A program made the translations under genes and the position numbers. This document shows, piece by piece, positions 6,471 through 15,400 of a stretch of DNA of 64,000 nt. The first letter of the stretch is position 1. Every line of letters begins with the position of its first letter. The stretch covers positions 1 through 64,000 of IMG/VR virus record IMGVR_UViG_3300032298_000540; one strand, given 5' to 3'. This DNA is from a virus. Under the pieces are notes generated by a model, which saw only the letters and a list, made by a program, of their open reading frames with translations, had not been told where the DNA came from and searched no databases.

Positions 6471-7427
6471 ATGAGTCTTATTTCACAATTAAAAGATTTA
6501 GGAACAGCGGGACGAAAAGGGTACCGAGTAGGTTCACAGGTACAAGCCAGTATGGCAGGGATGGGGGGAACGCAAGGTGGTCGTGCTCCAGGATATTATG
6601 GACAAAGTGTTTTATCACCATTATTTAAAAAAAACTTAGCAATAGAAGGAATAACGGCTCGTGAAACACCAATGCAATTCCTTGGTGCTTATACTTCTCG
6701 TGTCATCGTAGATGCAGCAAATGATGGAACACGTACATATTGGTGGCGTTATAATCATCCTTTGGCTATTGCACAACGTGTATCTGATTTAGTTTTAGAT
6801 AAAGCAGGGATGCCACAGAGTCCAGTAACAAGATCTCTTATTGGTTTAGGAATAGGTTTACCATCAATTGCCGCCGCTGGTACATACGACATTACTAATC
6901 CAGAACAACAATTCAGACCAAAAGGTTATTCGCAAGCTTATGCAGAAGAAGGTGCAGACGATCGTCGTGAATCAACTCAACCAGCACAAGAGTTATTTGA
7001 ACGTTTTTTCTTAGGTAGAACAGGACGTCCTCTTAAATATGAAACAGCAAAACAAGATATTCCTGATCTAACACCTGAACGGTATGGTAATTATTTAAAT
7101 TATCTTTACAATGATAAAGGTTTTCTTAATCTTGGTATTGTTAAAGGAACAACAGAAAATTTACAAGGTGTTCCTGAAGCCCGCTTATTAGGTTTTCCTG
7201 CTTCTATTCCAATGGTTGGTGGATTTGCTGCAGGCACAGCAGGTGCAATCATAGGTGCTAAAACCGCCCCTGGTATAACTAAGATTGCAGGCCGCAGTAT
7301 TATGGGAGGTGCTATAGGATCAGCCGTAGGTGTTGCTATGGGGCAAGTAGTAAATGAAACAATAGCTGCGGCTAATAGACCACAGTTATCTAGACTTTCA
7401 GATTATCAACAACAAGATAATATCTGA
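6471..7427 (+). CDS. glycine-rich putative ejection protein, 318 aa
   Basis: Contains two Gly/Ala-rich hydrophobic regions, near residues 120-145 and 240-290 (A-G-T-A-G-A-I-I-G-A and I-G-S-A-V-G-V-A-M-G), flanked by polar stretches with aromatic residues. G-x-x-x-G and small-residue zippers fit transmembrane channel formation. Located in the run of similar proteins upstream of the terminase. Function inferred only. Confidence 0.5.
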   Translation: MSLISQLKDLGTAGRKGYRVGSQVQASMAGMGGTQGGRAPGYYGQSVLSPLFKKNLAIEGITARETPMQFLGAYTSRVIVDAANDGTRTYWWRYNHPLAIAQRVSDLVLDKAGMPQSPVTRSLIGLGIGLPSIAAAGTYDITNPEQQFRPKGYSQAYAEEGADDRRESTQPAQELFERFFLGRTGRPLKYETAKQDIPDLTPERYGNYLNYLYNDKGFLNLGIVKGTTENLQGVPEARLLGFPASIPMVGGFAAGTAGAIIGAKTAPGITKIAGRSIMGGAIGSAVGVAMGQVVNETIAAANRPQLSRLSDYQQQDNI

Positions 7428-7433
7428 TAGAAT
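7428..7433 (+). promoter_or_regulatory. TAGAAT box before 7465 gene
   Basis: TAGAAT followed by TTAAG, 31 nt before the ATG at 7465, within the 37-nt gap after the previous stop. Confidence 0.4.
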
Positions 7434-7464
7434 TTAAGTACATAAATAAACGGTTAAACAATAA

Positions 7465-8289
7465 ATGGCAGACCTAGTTACGTACGATCCAACACAGGCT
7501 TTTTTGTCTAGATTTAGTAAATATGGAATAGAACAAGCTGTTGCAAGTGCAAAGCAAAAATATGATAAACTTCTCCAATCAAAAGCAGCACAATCTCTTA
7601 CAGGTCGTGCGGGCATGATCGGTGCTGGGGCAGCCGGTTTAGGAGTTGCTGCTAATCAGCTTTTAGGAGGAGAGCCTCTTGGTGCAGTTGCAGGATTGGG
7701 AGGCAGTGTTGTAGGTGGAAGAATAGGTTCTTCTATGGGTAGAGTATTTGGTACCCCTGGTAGATTAATTGGTGGTGCTCTTGGTTCTGTAGCAGGAGGT
7801 TTGATTGCTGGTCAAGGTGCAGAATATGCTAAAGCAGCTGTTACAGGTGCGGGTAAAGGAACAGCTCCTGGCGGTACAGAACCCCCTGCTTATATTCCCG
7901 GTACTAATATCCCATTAAATGAAACAGCACGATATCTTGAGAGTCAAAAAGCTATAGGTAATCAACAACTTGATTTATATAAAGGATACAGTGCAGCAGA
8001 TAGAGCAGGAATGAAAGACATCATTCAACATAGTATGGAAACACAAATACAACTTTCTAAACGGCTAGATCCAATTATTCAACAATCTAAAGATAAAGAT
8101 ATGGTGCGTACCCAAGCTTTAATGAATACAGGAGGTAACATAGATGCACGTCTTGGCATGTTAGCTACACAAGGAGCTTTAGCAAAAGGAGCCCAAGCAG
8201 AAGCTGGAGCATTAGCCCGTACTTTTGCAGGCACTAATCCGTATGCACAATTTGCTAATCGTCAATCACCTAATATTCAATTTGGTTAA
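7465..8289 (+). CDS. glycine-zipper putative ejection protein, 274 aa
   Basis: The centre (about residues 50-125) is an almost continuous Gly/Ala/Val/Leu stretch with repeated G-x-x-x-G. It is followed by a Pro/Gly linker and a polar helical C-terminal half rich in Gln, Lys and Asp. It resembles membrane-penetrating virion proteins in composition. It has its own candidate promoter, and the next gene follows 2 nt after its stop. Confidence 0.5.
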   Translation: MADLVTYDPTQAFLSRFSKYGIEQAVASAKQKYDKLLQSKAAQSLTGRAGMIGAGAAGLGVAANQLLGGEPLGAVAGLGGSVVGGRIGSSMGRVFGTPGRLIGGALGSVAGGLIAGQGAEYAKAAVTGAGKGTAPGGTEPPAYIPGTNIPLNETARYLESQKAIGNQQLDLYKGYSAADRAGMKDIIQHSMETQIQLSKRLDPIIQQSKDKDMVRTQALMNTGGNIDARLGMLATQGALAKGAQAEAGALARTFAGTNPYAQFANRQSPNIQFG

Positions 8290-8291
8290 TC

Positions 8292-8783
8292 ATGGCAAAC
8301 TATAGTAATTATTTTCCGCTTGCTGGAACTTCTATGGGATTAGGAGCCAAAGATTTATTCACTGCTTTTGGACCCGAAACACAGTTTGGTACTAGGACTT
8401 CTGGACAAGGTTCTTTTGATCCTTCAAAAATGGGTGAGTTAGCACAGGCGTTGTATGTAGCAAATCTAGGTAAACCAAGTCAAGCAGAAGAATTTAAAAC
8501 TCTGGTTCCATTACTGAAAGAAATGAGTACATTTCAAGCTGATATAGCTAATAAAAATGCGCAACGTAAATTTGGACAAGAAATGTTAGGTGCAGGAATA
8601 GGTGCATTAGGAAGAGGAGTACAAACAAGCATTGCTGGTGGTAGTCCAGAGATGCTTGCTTACCTGGCACAAGGCCCAGTAAGAGCAGCAGAAGCCTATC
8701 AACGAGGTATAACATCTATGCCTCGTCAAGATGTACCAGTATTTGCTGCACGACCCACACCTGATCGAAGATATTTTAGTTAG
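8292..8783 (+). CDS. hypothetical virion-block protein, 163 aa
   Basis: Mixed polar and Ala/Gly-rich, with a short small-residue segment (G-A-G-I-G-A-L-G-R-G) near residue 100 and Pro/Arg-rich C-terminus. Function unknown. Tightly spaced (2 nt) with both neighbours. Confidence 0.5.
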   Translation: MANYSNYFPLAGTSMGLGAKDLFTAFGPETQFGTRTSGQGSFDPSKMGELAQALYVANLGKPSQAEEFKTLVPLLKEMSTFQADIANKNAQRKFGQEMLGAGIGALGRGVQTSIAGGSPEMLAYLAQGPVRAAEAYQRGITSMPRQDVPVFAARPTPDRRYFS

Positions 8784-8785
8784 AT

Positions 8786-9337
8786 ATGGCTTATGATTGG
8801 AGTAAAGCAGATTTAAACGCTGGACTTGGAAATTGGAGTACACTAGGTTCAAGTAAAGGAGGAAAAGACATGTTTTTTGCAGGAGCGGCGGGTCCTATCT
8901 TAGGAGGACTCATTGGACTTGGCGGTAATATTTTACAAGGAGGAGCTGATAGAGAATCAGCAAATCAACAACGTAAGTCTGCAAAAGAACAAGCCATATA
9001 TGGCATGCTTGGCACAATGCAAGCAGCTAATGATGCACGGGCAGCTAGATCTACTGCAGGTGCAATGAATGTATTTGGACAACTTGGTGGGTCGTTATAT
9101 AATGCACCTATTGATTATGCATGGCAACGCAGAGGTAAAGAAGAGGACTTAGGATTTAAAGCAAGGCAATTCGCAATGGCAAGAGAAGAGAGTCGTTTAG
9201 GAGAAGAACAAGAACAGACTCCTTTATTTAAAAAAGGTAGGGAAGATACCGCTAGAATGGATAGATTAGCAGGGAGATATGCAGCAGCATTACCTGCCAT
9301 GACCCAGTGGGGTCAATTTAACTTACCCAATGCATAG
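8786..9337 (+). CDS. hypothetical virion-block protein, 183 aa
   Basis: A Gly-rich hydrophobic segment near residues 30-50 (A-G-P-I-L-G-G-L-I-G-L-G-G) precedes a long charged Ala/Arg/Glu-rich helical region. One small-residue membrane segment plus helix fits the ejection-protein theme. Function unproven. Confidence 0.5.
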   Translation: MAYDWSKADLNAGLGNWSTLGSSKGGKDMFFAGAAGPILGGLIGLGGNILQGGADRESANQQRKSAKEQAIYGMLGTMQAANDARAARSTAGAMNVFGQLGGSLYNAPIDYAWQRRGKEEDLGFKARQFAMAREESRLGEEQEQTPLFKKGREDTARMDRLAGRYAAALPAMTQWGQFNLPNA

Positions 9338-9347
9338 GAGATAAATT

Positions 9348-10466
9348 ATGGGAGCTGGAGGAGGTGGATCTAAAGGTGGGGGTAATGACATGATGATGTA
9401 TGTCATGATGAACCAACAAGCAGCAGCAGCTGAGAAAGAAAGACAGGAAGCAAGAGATTTTCAAAACAGAATAATAAGTGAAGCACAAGCTGAGAAAAAA
9501 GCTGAACAAGATAGAATTACGCAAAAAGAAGCAGCTCGTAAAGCTACCGGAGAAGCCGGACGGGGAGCTTATATTTCAAATGTTAAACAACGTGTATCTA
9601 GTGGTCTAATAGGAGAAGAATCAGCACAAAAATTAATACAAGATTATTACACTAACTATGATCTTACACCAGCAACAGATGAATTAACAGGTATAACTGA
9701 CGCATACCAGCAGTTTGCACCAAAGAAACGTGCAGCAGAACTAAGTGCGCTTTACCAACGCACCGTGGGACGCCCTGCAACAGCAGATGAACTAACAGAA
9801 AAACAATCACAGATGGCCCTGGGGCGCACCATTGGTGATATAGAACAAGACATACAAGCTAGTACAGAATACAAAAAACAACGCCCTGGCAGTGCTTTTG
9901 AAGCTGAACAGGAGGCTCGTTATGGTGGGCCAGTATTAGACACCACTGGTACAAGAACGGGAACATATAAATATAATTTTGGAGCTACGAATTTACCTGG
10001 TCTTTCTGAGGATCTCGTAAAACAAATAGGCGTTACAGCACCTTCTTTTACTGGTAAAGAGTTTATTGGTTCAGCAGAAGAAATCGAAGGCGCTAAACAA
10101 GCTAAAAATAATTATGAAACTTTTTTATATAACTCAGGATTAACGGCTTTAAAAGGAAATCTTGATAAAGAAATCAGTAAATATGCACAAGATAAAGAAA
10201 CAGAAAGAACAGAAAAAACTGTAAAAGGTCAAATAGATATAGAAGGTATAAGACAAACAGGTCAAAAAGCAATAAGTGATTTTGCACAGTTAGAAGAAAC
10301 AAGAAGAACTGAAAAAGTTGTAGCGGGACAAAAAGACGTAGAAGATATAAGAGTTAGGGGACAAAAAGAAATAACTGAACAAACTATTAAAGGAGATATC
10401 AGAAGGAATAGAGAGCAACAAGCGTATGGATTACTACAAGGTGTTGTTGGATCATTTAACTTTTAA
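9348..10466 (+). CDS. putative virion protein with DUF4214-like motif, 372 aa
   Basis: It begins with a Gly/Met-rich stretch and a charged coiled coil (about residues 25-75). Near residue 135-175 the pattern L-Y-Q-R-T-V-G-R-P-A-T-A-D-E-L and I-Q-A-S-T-E-Y resembles the DUF4214 repeat found in surface and virion proteins. The C-terminal third has charged helical repeats (about 20 residues with R-x-x-G-Q-K and E-x-x-R-R-T-E-K-V-V). A GGAG site precedes the ATG. Confidence 0.5.
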   Translation: MGAGGGGSKGGGNDMMMYVMMNQQAAAAEKERQEARDFQNRIISEAQAEKKAEQDRITQKEAARKATGEAGRGAYISNVKQRVSSGLIGEESAQKLIQDYYTNYDLTPATDELTGITDAYQQFAPKKRAAELSALYQRTVGRPATADELTEKQSQMALGRTIGDIEQDIQASTEYKKQRPGSAFEAEQEARYGGPVLDTTGTRTGTYKYNFGATNLPGLSEDLVKQIGVTAPSFTGKEFIGSAEEIEGAKQAKNNYETFLYNSGLTALKGNLDKEISKYAQDKETERTEKTVKGQIDIEGIRQTGQKAISDFAQLEETRRTEKVVAGQKDVEDIRVRGQKEITEQTIKGDIRRNREQQAYGLLQGVVGSFNF

Positions 10467-10468
10467 TT

Positions 10469-10603
10469 ATGGAAAACACTGAAAGGGAACAACCAAAAGA
10501 CACTCAAGAAAAACCTCAAAATAACTTTGATGTTAATGCTTTTAAGTCATTATTAAAAGCATTAAAAGCTAGACAAGAAGCTGATATACCTTTTCAAGAT
10601 TAA
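10469..10603 (+). CDS. small hypothetical protein, 44 aa
   Basis: Very polar, Glu/Gln/Lys-rich, with a short helix near the C-terminus (F-K-S-L-L-K-A-L-K-A). It starts 2 nt after the previous stop, matching the tight packing of the block. Function unknown. Confidence 0.5.
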   Translation: MENTEREQPKDTQEKPQNNFDVNAFKSLLKALKARQEADIPFQD

Positions 10604-10607
10604 GTTG

Positions 10608-10617
10608 CTATAATTAA
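10608..10617 (+). promoter_or_regulatory. CTATAATTAA promoter box
   Basis: The same ten bases occur before the two fibre genes (38562 and 40369). TATAAT ends 22 nt before the ATG at 10637; no -35 element is evident. Confidence 0.5.
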
Positions 10618-10636
10618 TTCAGTACAAACAGAAAAA

Positions 10637-10888
10637 ATGGCTTACGCAGATCAGTTAACAAGCTTAAAGCAGTCTCTTGCCGCAGGTAATATTGATCAAA
10701 CAACATATGAAGAATTGCGTAAGCAACTTGCAGAAGGTGAGTACACACCTAAAGCAGATCTTACTCAATTTGAAACTCTTTTAGGTAAATTAGAAGGTTC
10801 TAAAATGCGTCAGCAACGTCAAAAATCTGTTGAAGGACGCAGAGATGTCTTTAGTCAAGGCCTCGCTAGCATGATGAGTAATTTCTAA
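10637..10888 (+). CDS. hypothetical helical protein, 83 aa
   Basis: An amphipathic helical protein rich in Gln, Leu and Glu (Q-L-T-S-L-K-Q-S-L-A, Y-E-E-L-R-K-Q-L-A-E). It resembles the short-C-terminal-domain (SHOCT-like) pattern in which a helix carries I-x-x-x-x-Y-E-E-L-R-x-x-L. Function unknown. It has its own candidate promoter. Confidence 0.5.
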   Translation: MAYADQLTSLKQSLAAGNIDQTTYEELRKQLAEGEYTPKADLTQFETLLGKLEGSKMRQQRQKSVEGRRDVFSQGLASMMSNF

Positions 10889-10896
10889 TAAGTTCC

Positions 10897-11157
10897 ATGG
10901 CAACCACCACAACCACAACTGATCCTCTGGATTCAGCTTATACTGATGATTGGTTTGATATTGACAAATATCGCCAAGCAGCTGGTGTTGCTTATGAGTT
11001 TTCTAAAAAGAAACTAGAAGATACAGCTAAAGAAGGAAGAGAAACTATTGGAAAACAAGCAGGTGAAGAGCGTACAGGAGCTGAGCAAAGGCAGAAATTT
11101 AGTGAAGCCGACGAAGCCAGGGACGCTGCCCAGGCCCGTGGAGCTTACAAATACTGA
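10897..11157 (+). CDS. hypothetical polar protein, 86 aa
   Basis: A Thr-rich N-terminus, an acidic aromatic stretch (D-D-W-F-D-I-D-K-Y) and an Ala/Glu/Arg-rich helical tail. Its 3' end overlaps the start of the next gene by about 56 nt. Function unknown. Confidence 0.5.
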   Translation: MATTTTTTDPLDSAYTDDWFDIDKYRQAAGVAYEFSKKKLEDTAKEGRETIGKQAGEERTGAEQRQKFSEADEARDAAQARGAYKY

Positions 11158-11644
11158 AGTCTTTGATGCGTGGGTAGAGGGATTAGATCCTGGTACTCAT
11201 GAGTCATTCTGTTCTTTTTGTTCAGAAAACTATTCAACAATTGAATGTTTTCTTTATGCACGTTTTCTTGGTTACCTAAGTAGCATCACTGCATGTGAAG
11301 AATGGATAAAAGAAAAGTATCAAAAACCTGACCACAGGCAGATACTACTGGATGAAATTGGGTACATGAAAGATGACATCCGTTTATTACGTGATGATAT
11401 TGAAAATATGGGTGTAAAGAGAGAAGCAGGCGTTGCACGTATTGCAGCAATGGAAAAAGAACTCCGTGGCACCATTAACCAAGTAGAGCAATTTACAGCT
11501 AACAAAGACAGGAAAGGCTTGTTGATGGCTGGGGCAGACCGTGCTATACGTGAATTAGCTTTTATATTTAAAGATGATCCAATTGAAGGACCTTTAAAAG
11601 AAGCAGCAATGAGTGTATGGGCAAGAATGCAATTAGAAGAATAA
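11102..11644 (+). CDS. conserved coiled-coil protein, small-terminase candidate
   Basis: The N-terminal part is aromatic and Cys-rich with A-W-V-E-G-L-D-P-G-T-H and F-C-S-F-C. A charged coiled coil (about residues 80-130) and a helical C-terminus follow. I chose the GTG at 11102 after an AAAGG stretch, because the TTG at 11048 would lengthen an out-of-frame overlap with the 86-aa gene. Its position ~0.8 kb before TerL and its coiled coil would suit a small terminase subunit, but no helix-turn-helix is evident. Confidence 0.45.
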   Translation: MKPTKPGTLPRPVELTNTEVFDAWVEGLDPGTHESFCSFCSENYSTIECFLYARFLGYLSSITACEEWIKEKYQKPDHRQILLDEIGYMKDDIRLLRDDIENMGVKREAGVARIAAMEKELRGTINQVEQFTANKDRKGLLMAGADRAIRELAFIFKDDPIEGPLKEAAMSVWARMQLEE

Positions 11645-11679
11645 TGTACTAAAATAAGTTTATTACTGAAGTATCAGAC

Positions 11680-11856
11680 ATGGCTGGCAAAGTACCCCCC
11701 AAGGGGAAAGAAGAGATGAAAGGTGGCAAGAAAGCTATTCCCCCTAATCCGCCCAAAGGCGGTAAGCCTGTTGCTAAAGGCGCTGCAAAGCCTGTTGACA
11801 AGAAAGAGGACATGAAGACCAAGATGGATCGTTTACGCGCCCTTAAGGGTAAGTGA
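11680..11856 (+). CDS. small Lys/Pro-rich basic protein, 58 aa
   Basis: About one third Lys, with P-P-N-P-P-K-G and G-A-A-K-P-V motifs and a C-terminal helix K-T-K-M-D-R-L-R-A-L-K. It is disordered and could bind nucleic acid. A TAAAAT box at 11650-11655 precedes it. Function unknown. Confidence 0.55.
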   Translation: MAGKVPPKGKEEMKGGKKAIPPNPPKGGKPVAKGAAKPVDKKEDMKTKMDRLRALKGK

Positions 11857-11863
11857 GGTAATT

Positions 11864-12247
11864 ATGGGTGCCGGAAACCAATCTCCCCAAATGGGAGGCA
11901 AAACTGCAGATGCAGGCAAACAAGCAATGATGGAAGCAATGATGCGCCGTCAAATGGAAGATCGAGTTAATCAGGATGTCAGGCGTTCACAACCAAGTTC
12001 TCCCGAGACCGAACTAGGTTTACCAGCAGGATATCGTCCTGGTTTAGCTCCTGATTATCAAAACGCAGAAGCAGAATCTCGCCTAAGAGAACTTGCAAAT
12101 AGCTCTAACGTAGAAGCAGCAAATCCATCTAGTGGATTTAATGCACCAATTAAAGGCGGTATTTCCATGGGACCAGGGAGATCTAGTCGTTATACAGATG
12201 AAGAAGCACAGGAATTAATGCGACGCGCTCAAGAGCAACGTCGTTAA
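11864..12247 (+). CDS. hypothetical polar protein, 127 aa
   Basis: Rich in Met/Gln/Ala at the N-terminus and Pro/Gly/Ser in the middle, ending in a charged helix. No known domain. It lies 7 nt downstream of the basic 58-aa gene and is a likely minor virion or assembly protein by position. Confidence 0.5.
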   Translation: MGAGNQSPQMGGKTADAGKQAMMEAMMRRQMEDRVNQDVRRSQPSSPETELGLPAGYRPGLAPDYQNAEAESRLRELANSSNVEAANPSSGFNAPIKGGISMGPGRSSRYTDEEAQELMRRAQEQRR

Positions 12248-12251
12248 TTAG

Positions 12252-12404
12252 ATGGCTAAAAAATCAATGCCCCCTGAAGTTCTTGAGATATTCAAGAATA
12301 AAGAAGCAAAAAAAGAAGACGGCTCTAATATGACAGACAAAGAAAAACGTAGGGCAGCTTTAGATAAAGCTCGTAGATATAAAGAACAAAAAACTAAATC
12401 TTAG
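12252..12404 (+). CDS. small basic protein, 50 aa
   Basis: A Lys-rich helical peptide (P-E-V-L-E-I-F-K-N-K-E, then K-R-R-A-A-L-D-K-A-R-R-Y-K). It lies 4 nt after the preceding stop and just before the terminase transcript. The size, charge and helix could suit a terminase accessory or DNA-binding role; unproven. Confidence 0.5.
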   Translation: MAKKSMPPEVLEIFKNKEAKKEDGSNMTDKEKRRAALDKARRYKEQKTKS

Positions 12405-12433
12405 GCTATATTTGAGCTAGTTAGTTTCTTGGC

Positions 12434-15400
12434 ATGCCCTCATATTTACATCTTGCGTATCGACGCAACGCAAGGGCGGCTGCAAAAAACTACACAGTTA
12501 AACCAGCTGATAACCAAGAAGCAGTAAAAAAAGCTAGAGAAGATTTTAGTTTCTTTTGTGAATATGTTGCTAACAAACCACCAGCCTCTCATCACAAAGA
12601 CTGGCACGGACACTTTGTAACAGGTGAAGATAGCGTTTGTTTAAAGAGTATAGCCGGTCCTAATATTGATCTACTTGGTCCCCGCGGACCACTAGCTGTA
12701 TCTACACCGGTAGCTACTCCTAATGGATGGGTACCCATAGGCGAACTACAAGTTAGTGATATTGTTTTTTCTGAACACGGGCAATTAACTGAAGTAGTAG
12801 GTATTTCAGATTACGAAGAATCTCTTACATGGGAAGTCGTCTTTACTGATGGTTCTTCTGTTCGTTGTGATGACCAACACCTATGGAAGGTTCGACGAAT
12901 GGGAACAGACGGAAAAGGAGATTGGCGCAGCATGACGCTTAATGAAATACGTACACAAAAAACAGTAGGGATTAAAGGGAATGGTCGCCCTGGAGCACTG
13001 ACCCAAAGAGTTACTGCAACATGTGAGTCAGGAGAAACACCTTGGTTAGATAGTAGAGGTTATCCTCGTTATCAGATTCCTGTCACACAACCAGTTGAAT
13101 ATCCAGCAACAGAGCTTCCTCTTGATCCATATTTATTAGGGGCATTACTTGGTGATGGTTCTCTTAGTTCCAATAACCTTTCCTTATGTAGTGCAGATCC
13201 AGAGATTGTTGAACGTTGTTCCTTAGGATTACCAGAAGATTATCGTTTTAAAAAAGTAGCAAAATATGGATATAATATCTCACATGTTAAAGGGGTTCTT
13301 GCGGGAGGAAAACCAAGTGTTGTGCGAGAGATCCTAAAAACACTTGGGGTCTATGGTAAAACATCAATTGATAAGTTTATTCCTAAGTCTTATTTGACAG
13401 CATCGATACCTGATCGAGAAGCATTGTTACAAGGGCTGCTAGACACAGATGGTACTGTTGCATCTACAGGAGGGGTGTCTTTTTGTACAACATCTACAGC
13501 TCTTGTTAAAGATGTAACAGAACTAGTTCAATCCCTTGGAGGGATAGCAACACAACGTGCGTCACAATTAAATACATACCTAAACAAACATCAAGAGCGT
13601 GTACGTACGACAACACCATCAGTTACCTTAGGTATCAAATTACCAGATAGCATTAAACCTTTTCACTTACACCGTAAAGCCCAAAGATATTCTCCTTGCA
13701 CCAAGTATCTTCCTTGCCGCAGCATTAAAGATATTCGTCCATCAACAACAGAAAAAGTACGTTGTATTGAAGTAGCTGACACCTGTCATACTTTCTTAAC
13801 TAAAGATTATATTGTTAGTCATAATTCGGCAAAGTCAACGACCTTAGGTTTGTTTACTGCATGGGCTATTGGTGTACATACCACAGCTAAATTACCTTTA
13901 CAAATTCTTTATCTTTCTTATACTGTTGAAATTGCACGTCCTAAGTCAGCTGCAATTAAACGTATTATAGAAAGTCGTAAATATCAAGAAGTATTTCCTG
14001 CAGTAAGACTTCTTAAGAACGTAACAAGTAATGAATACTGGTCAGTGGACCATAAATTTGCAGGCATAGAAAGTATCGGAGACGAGATGTTTACTCTCTG
14101 TGCTGCAGGCTTAAAAGGCTCAGTGACATCTAAGCGTTCCCATCTTTGCCTGATAGGGGATACACTGGTGTTAACAAATCATGGCAACGTTCCAATTGCC
14201 ACTATTTATGCAAATCCTGACGACTACCAAATTGCTACCAGAAATCACACCACAGATCAAATTGAGTGGAGCAACGTGGCCGCAGTTACAAAACGTAATA
14301 CCAAAGGAATTATTAGCATTGAAACAGAATGTGGAAATAAGATTCAATGCACTCCCGAACATCCTTTCATTACGGCGGACGGAAGGCAAAAGAGGGCAGC
14401 AGATTTTAGTCCAGGGGAAACCATTGTCGGATTATCCAACAGGGGACAAGTTGACACATTTACTAATTCTTGCAAGAGATTGTTCAATTTGCGTTGGTTG
14501 CAACACCTCGGAACACAAATAGCTATTAAACAACGGGCAACTGAGAACCAATCTTTGTGTCCACCATATAGATCACAATCTTTCAAACAATACCCCACAA
14601 AATTTAATCACGTTGTGCAGGCAGTGCCATGTAGCACATCACCAGATAACAGACAAAGCTGGGAGGCCGTCACCATTTCTAGAGTTGAGTTCTTTAGCGA
14701 AAAAGAGGAGTTTGTCTATGACTTAGAAGTCAGTCATAGCAGTCATAATTTTATTGCTAATGGTTTAAATGTTTTGAATTGTTTAATTGACGACTGTATA
14801 AAATCTGCTACGGATATAGCTAACCCTGATATACGTAAGGCAATGCAAGATAACTGGAACGCAGTTATTTCCCCAACTATGTTTGAAGGTGGAAGAGCAA
14901 TATGTCTGGGCACCAGGTTTAGACATGACGATATACATGCCACTACATTTAATGAACAAAATAATTGGCGACAGATCGTATTGTCTGCAATTCAACAAGA
15001 TCCTAAAACAGGAGATGAACTTTCCTATTGGCCTGAAATGTGGTCACTTGAATACCTAAAGGAAAAAAAACGAACGGCACCTATTGCATTCTCTTTTCAG
15101 TACATGAATCAAATAGTCAGACAAGGTGAATTATCCCTGGCACCAGAACTAATTGTAAAAGCCGAGATAGCAACAGAATTTGATTCACTTGGAATAGGGG
15201 TTGATTTATCTGCTGGTATTAAAGAAAAGAATGACTACACCGTAATGGTTCTAGGTGGACGCATTGATGATCGTATCCATATTATTGATTACCGCAGGAT
15301 ACGGGCCATGGGTAATCTAGAAAAGCTAGATGAAATGAAAGAATTACTTAATGATTGGTCAATCATAGGAAAGGATGACAATGGGAATTACTTCCCAACC

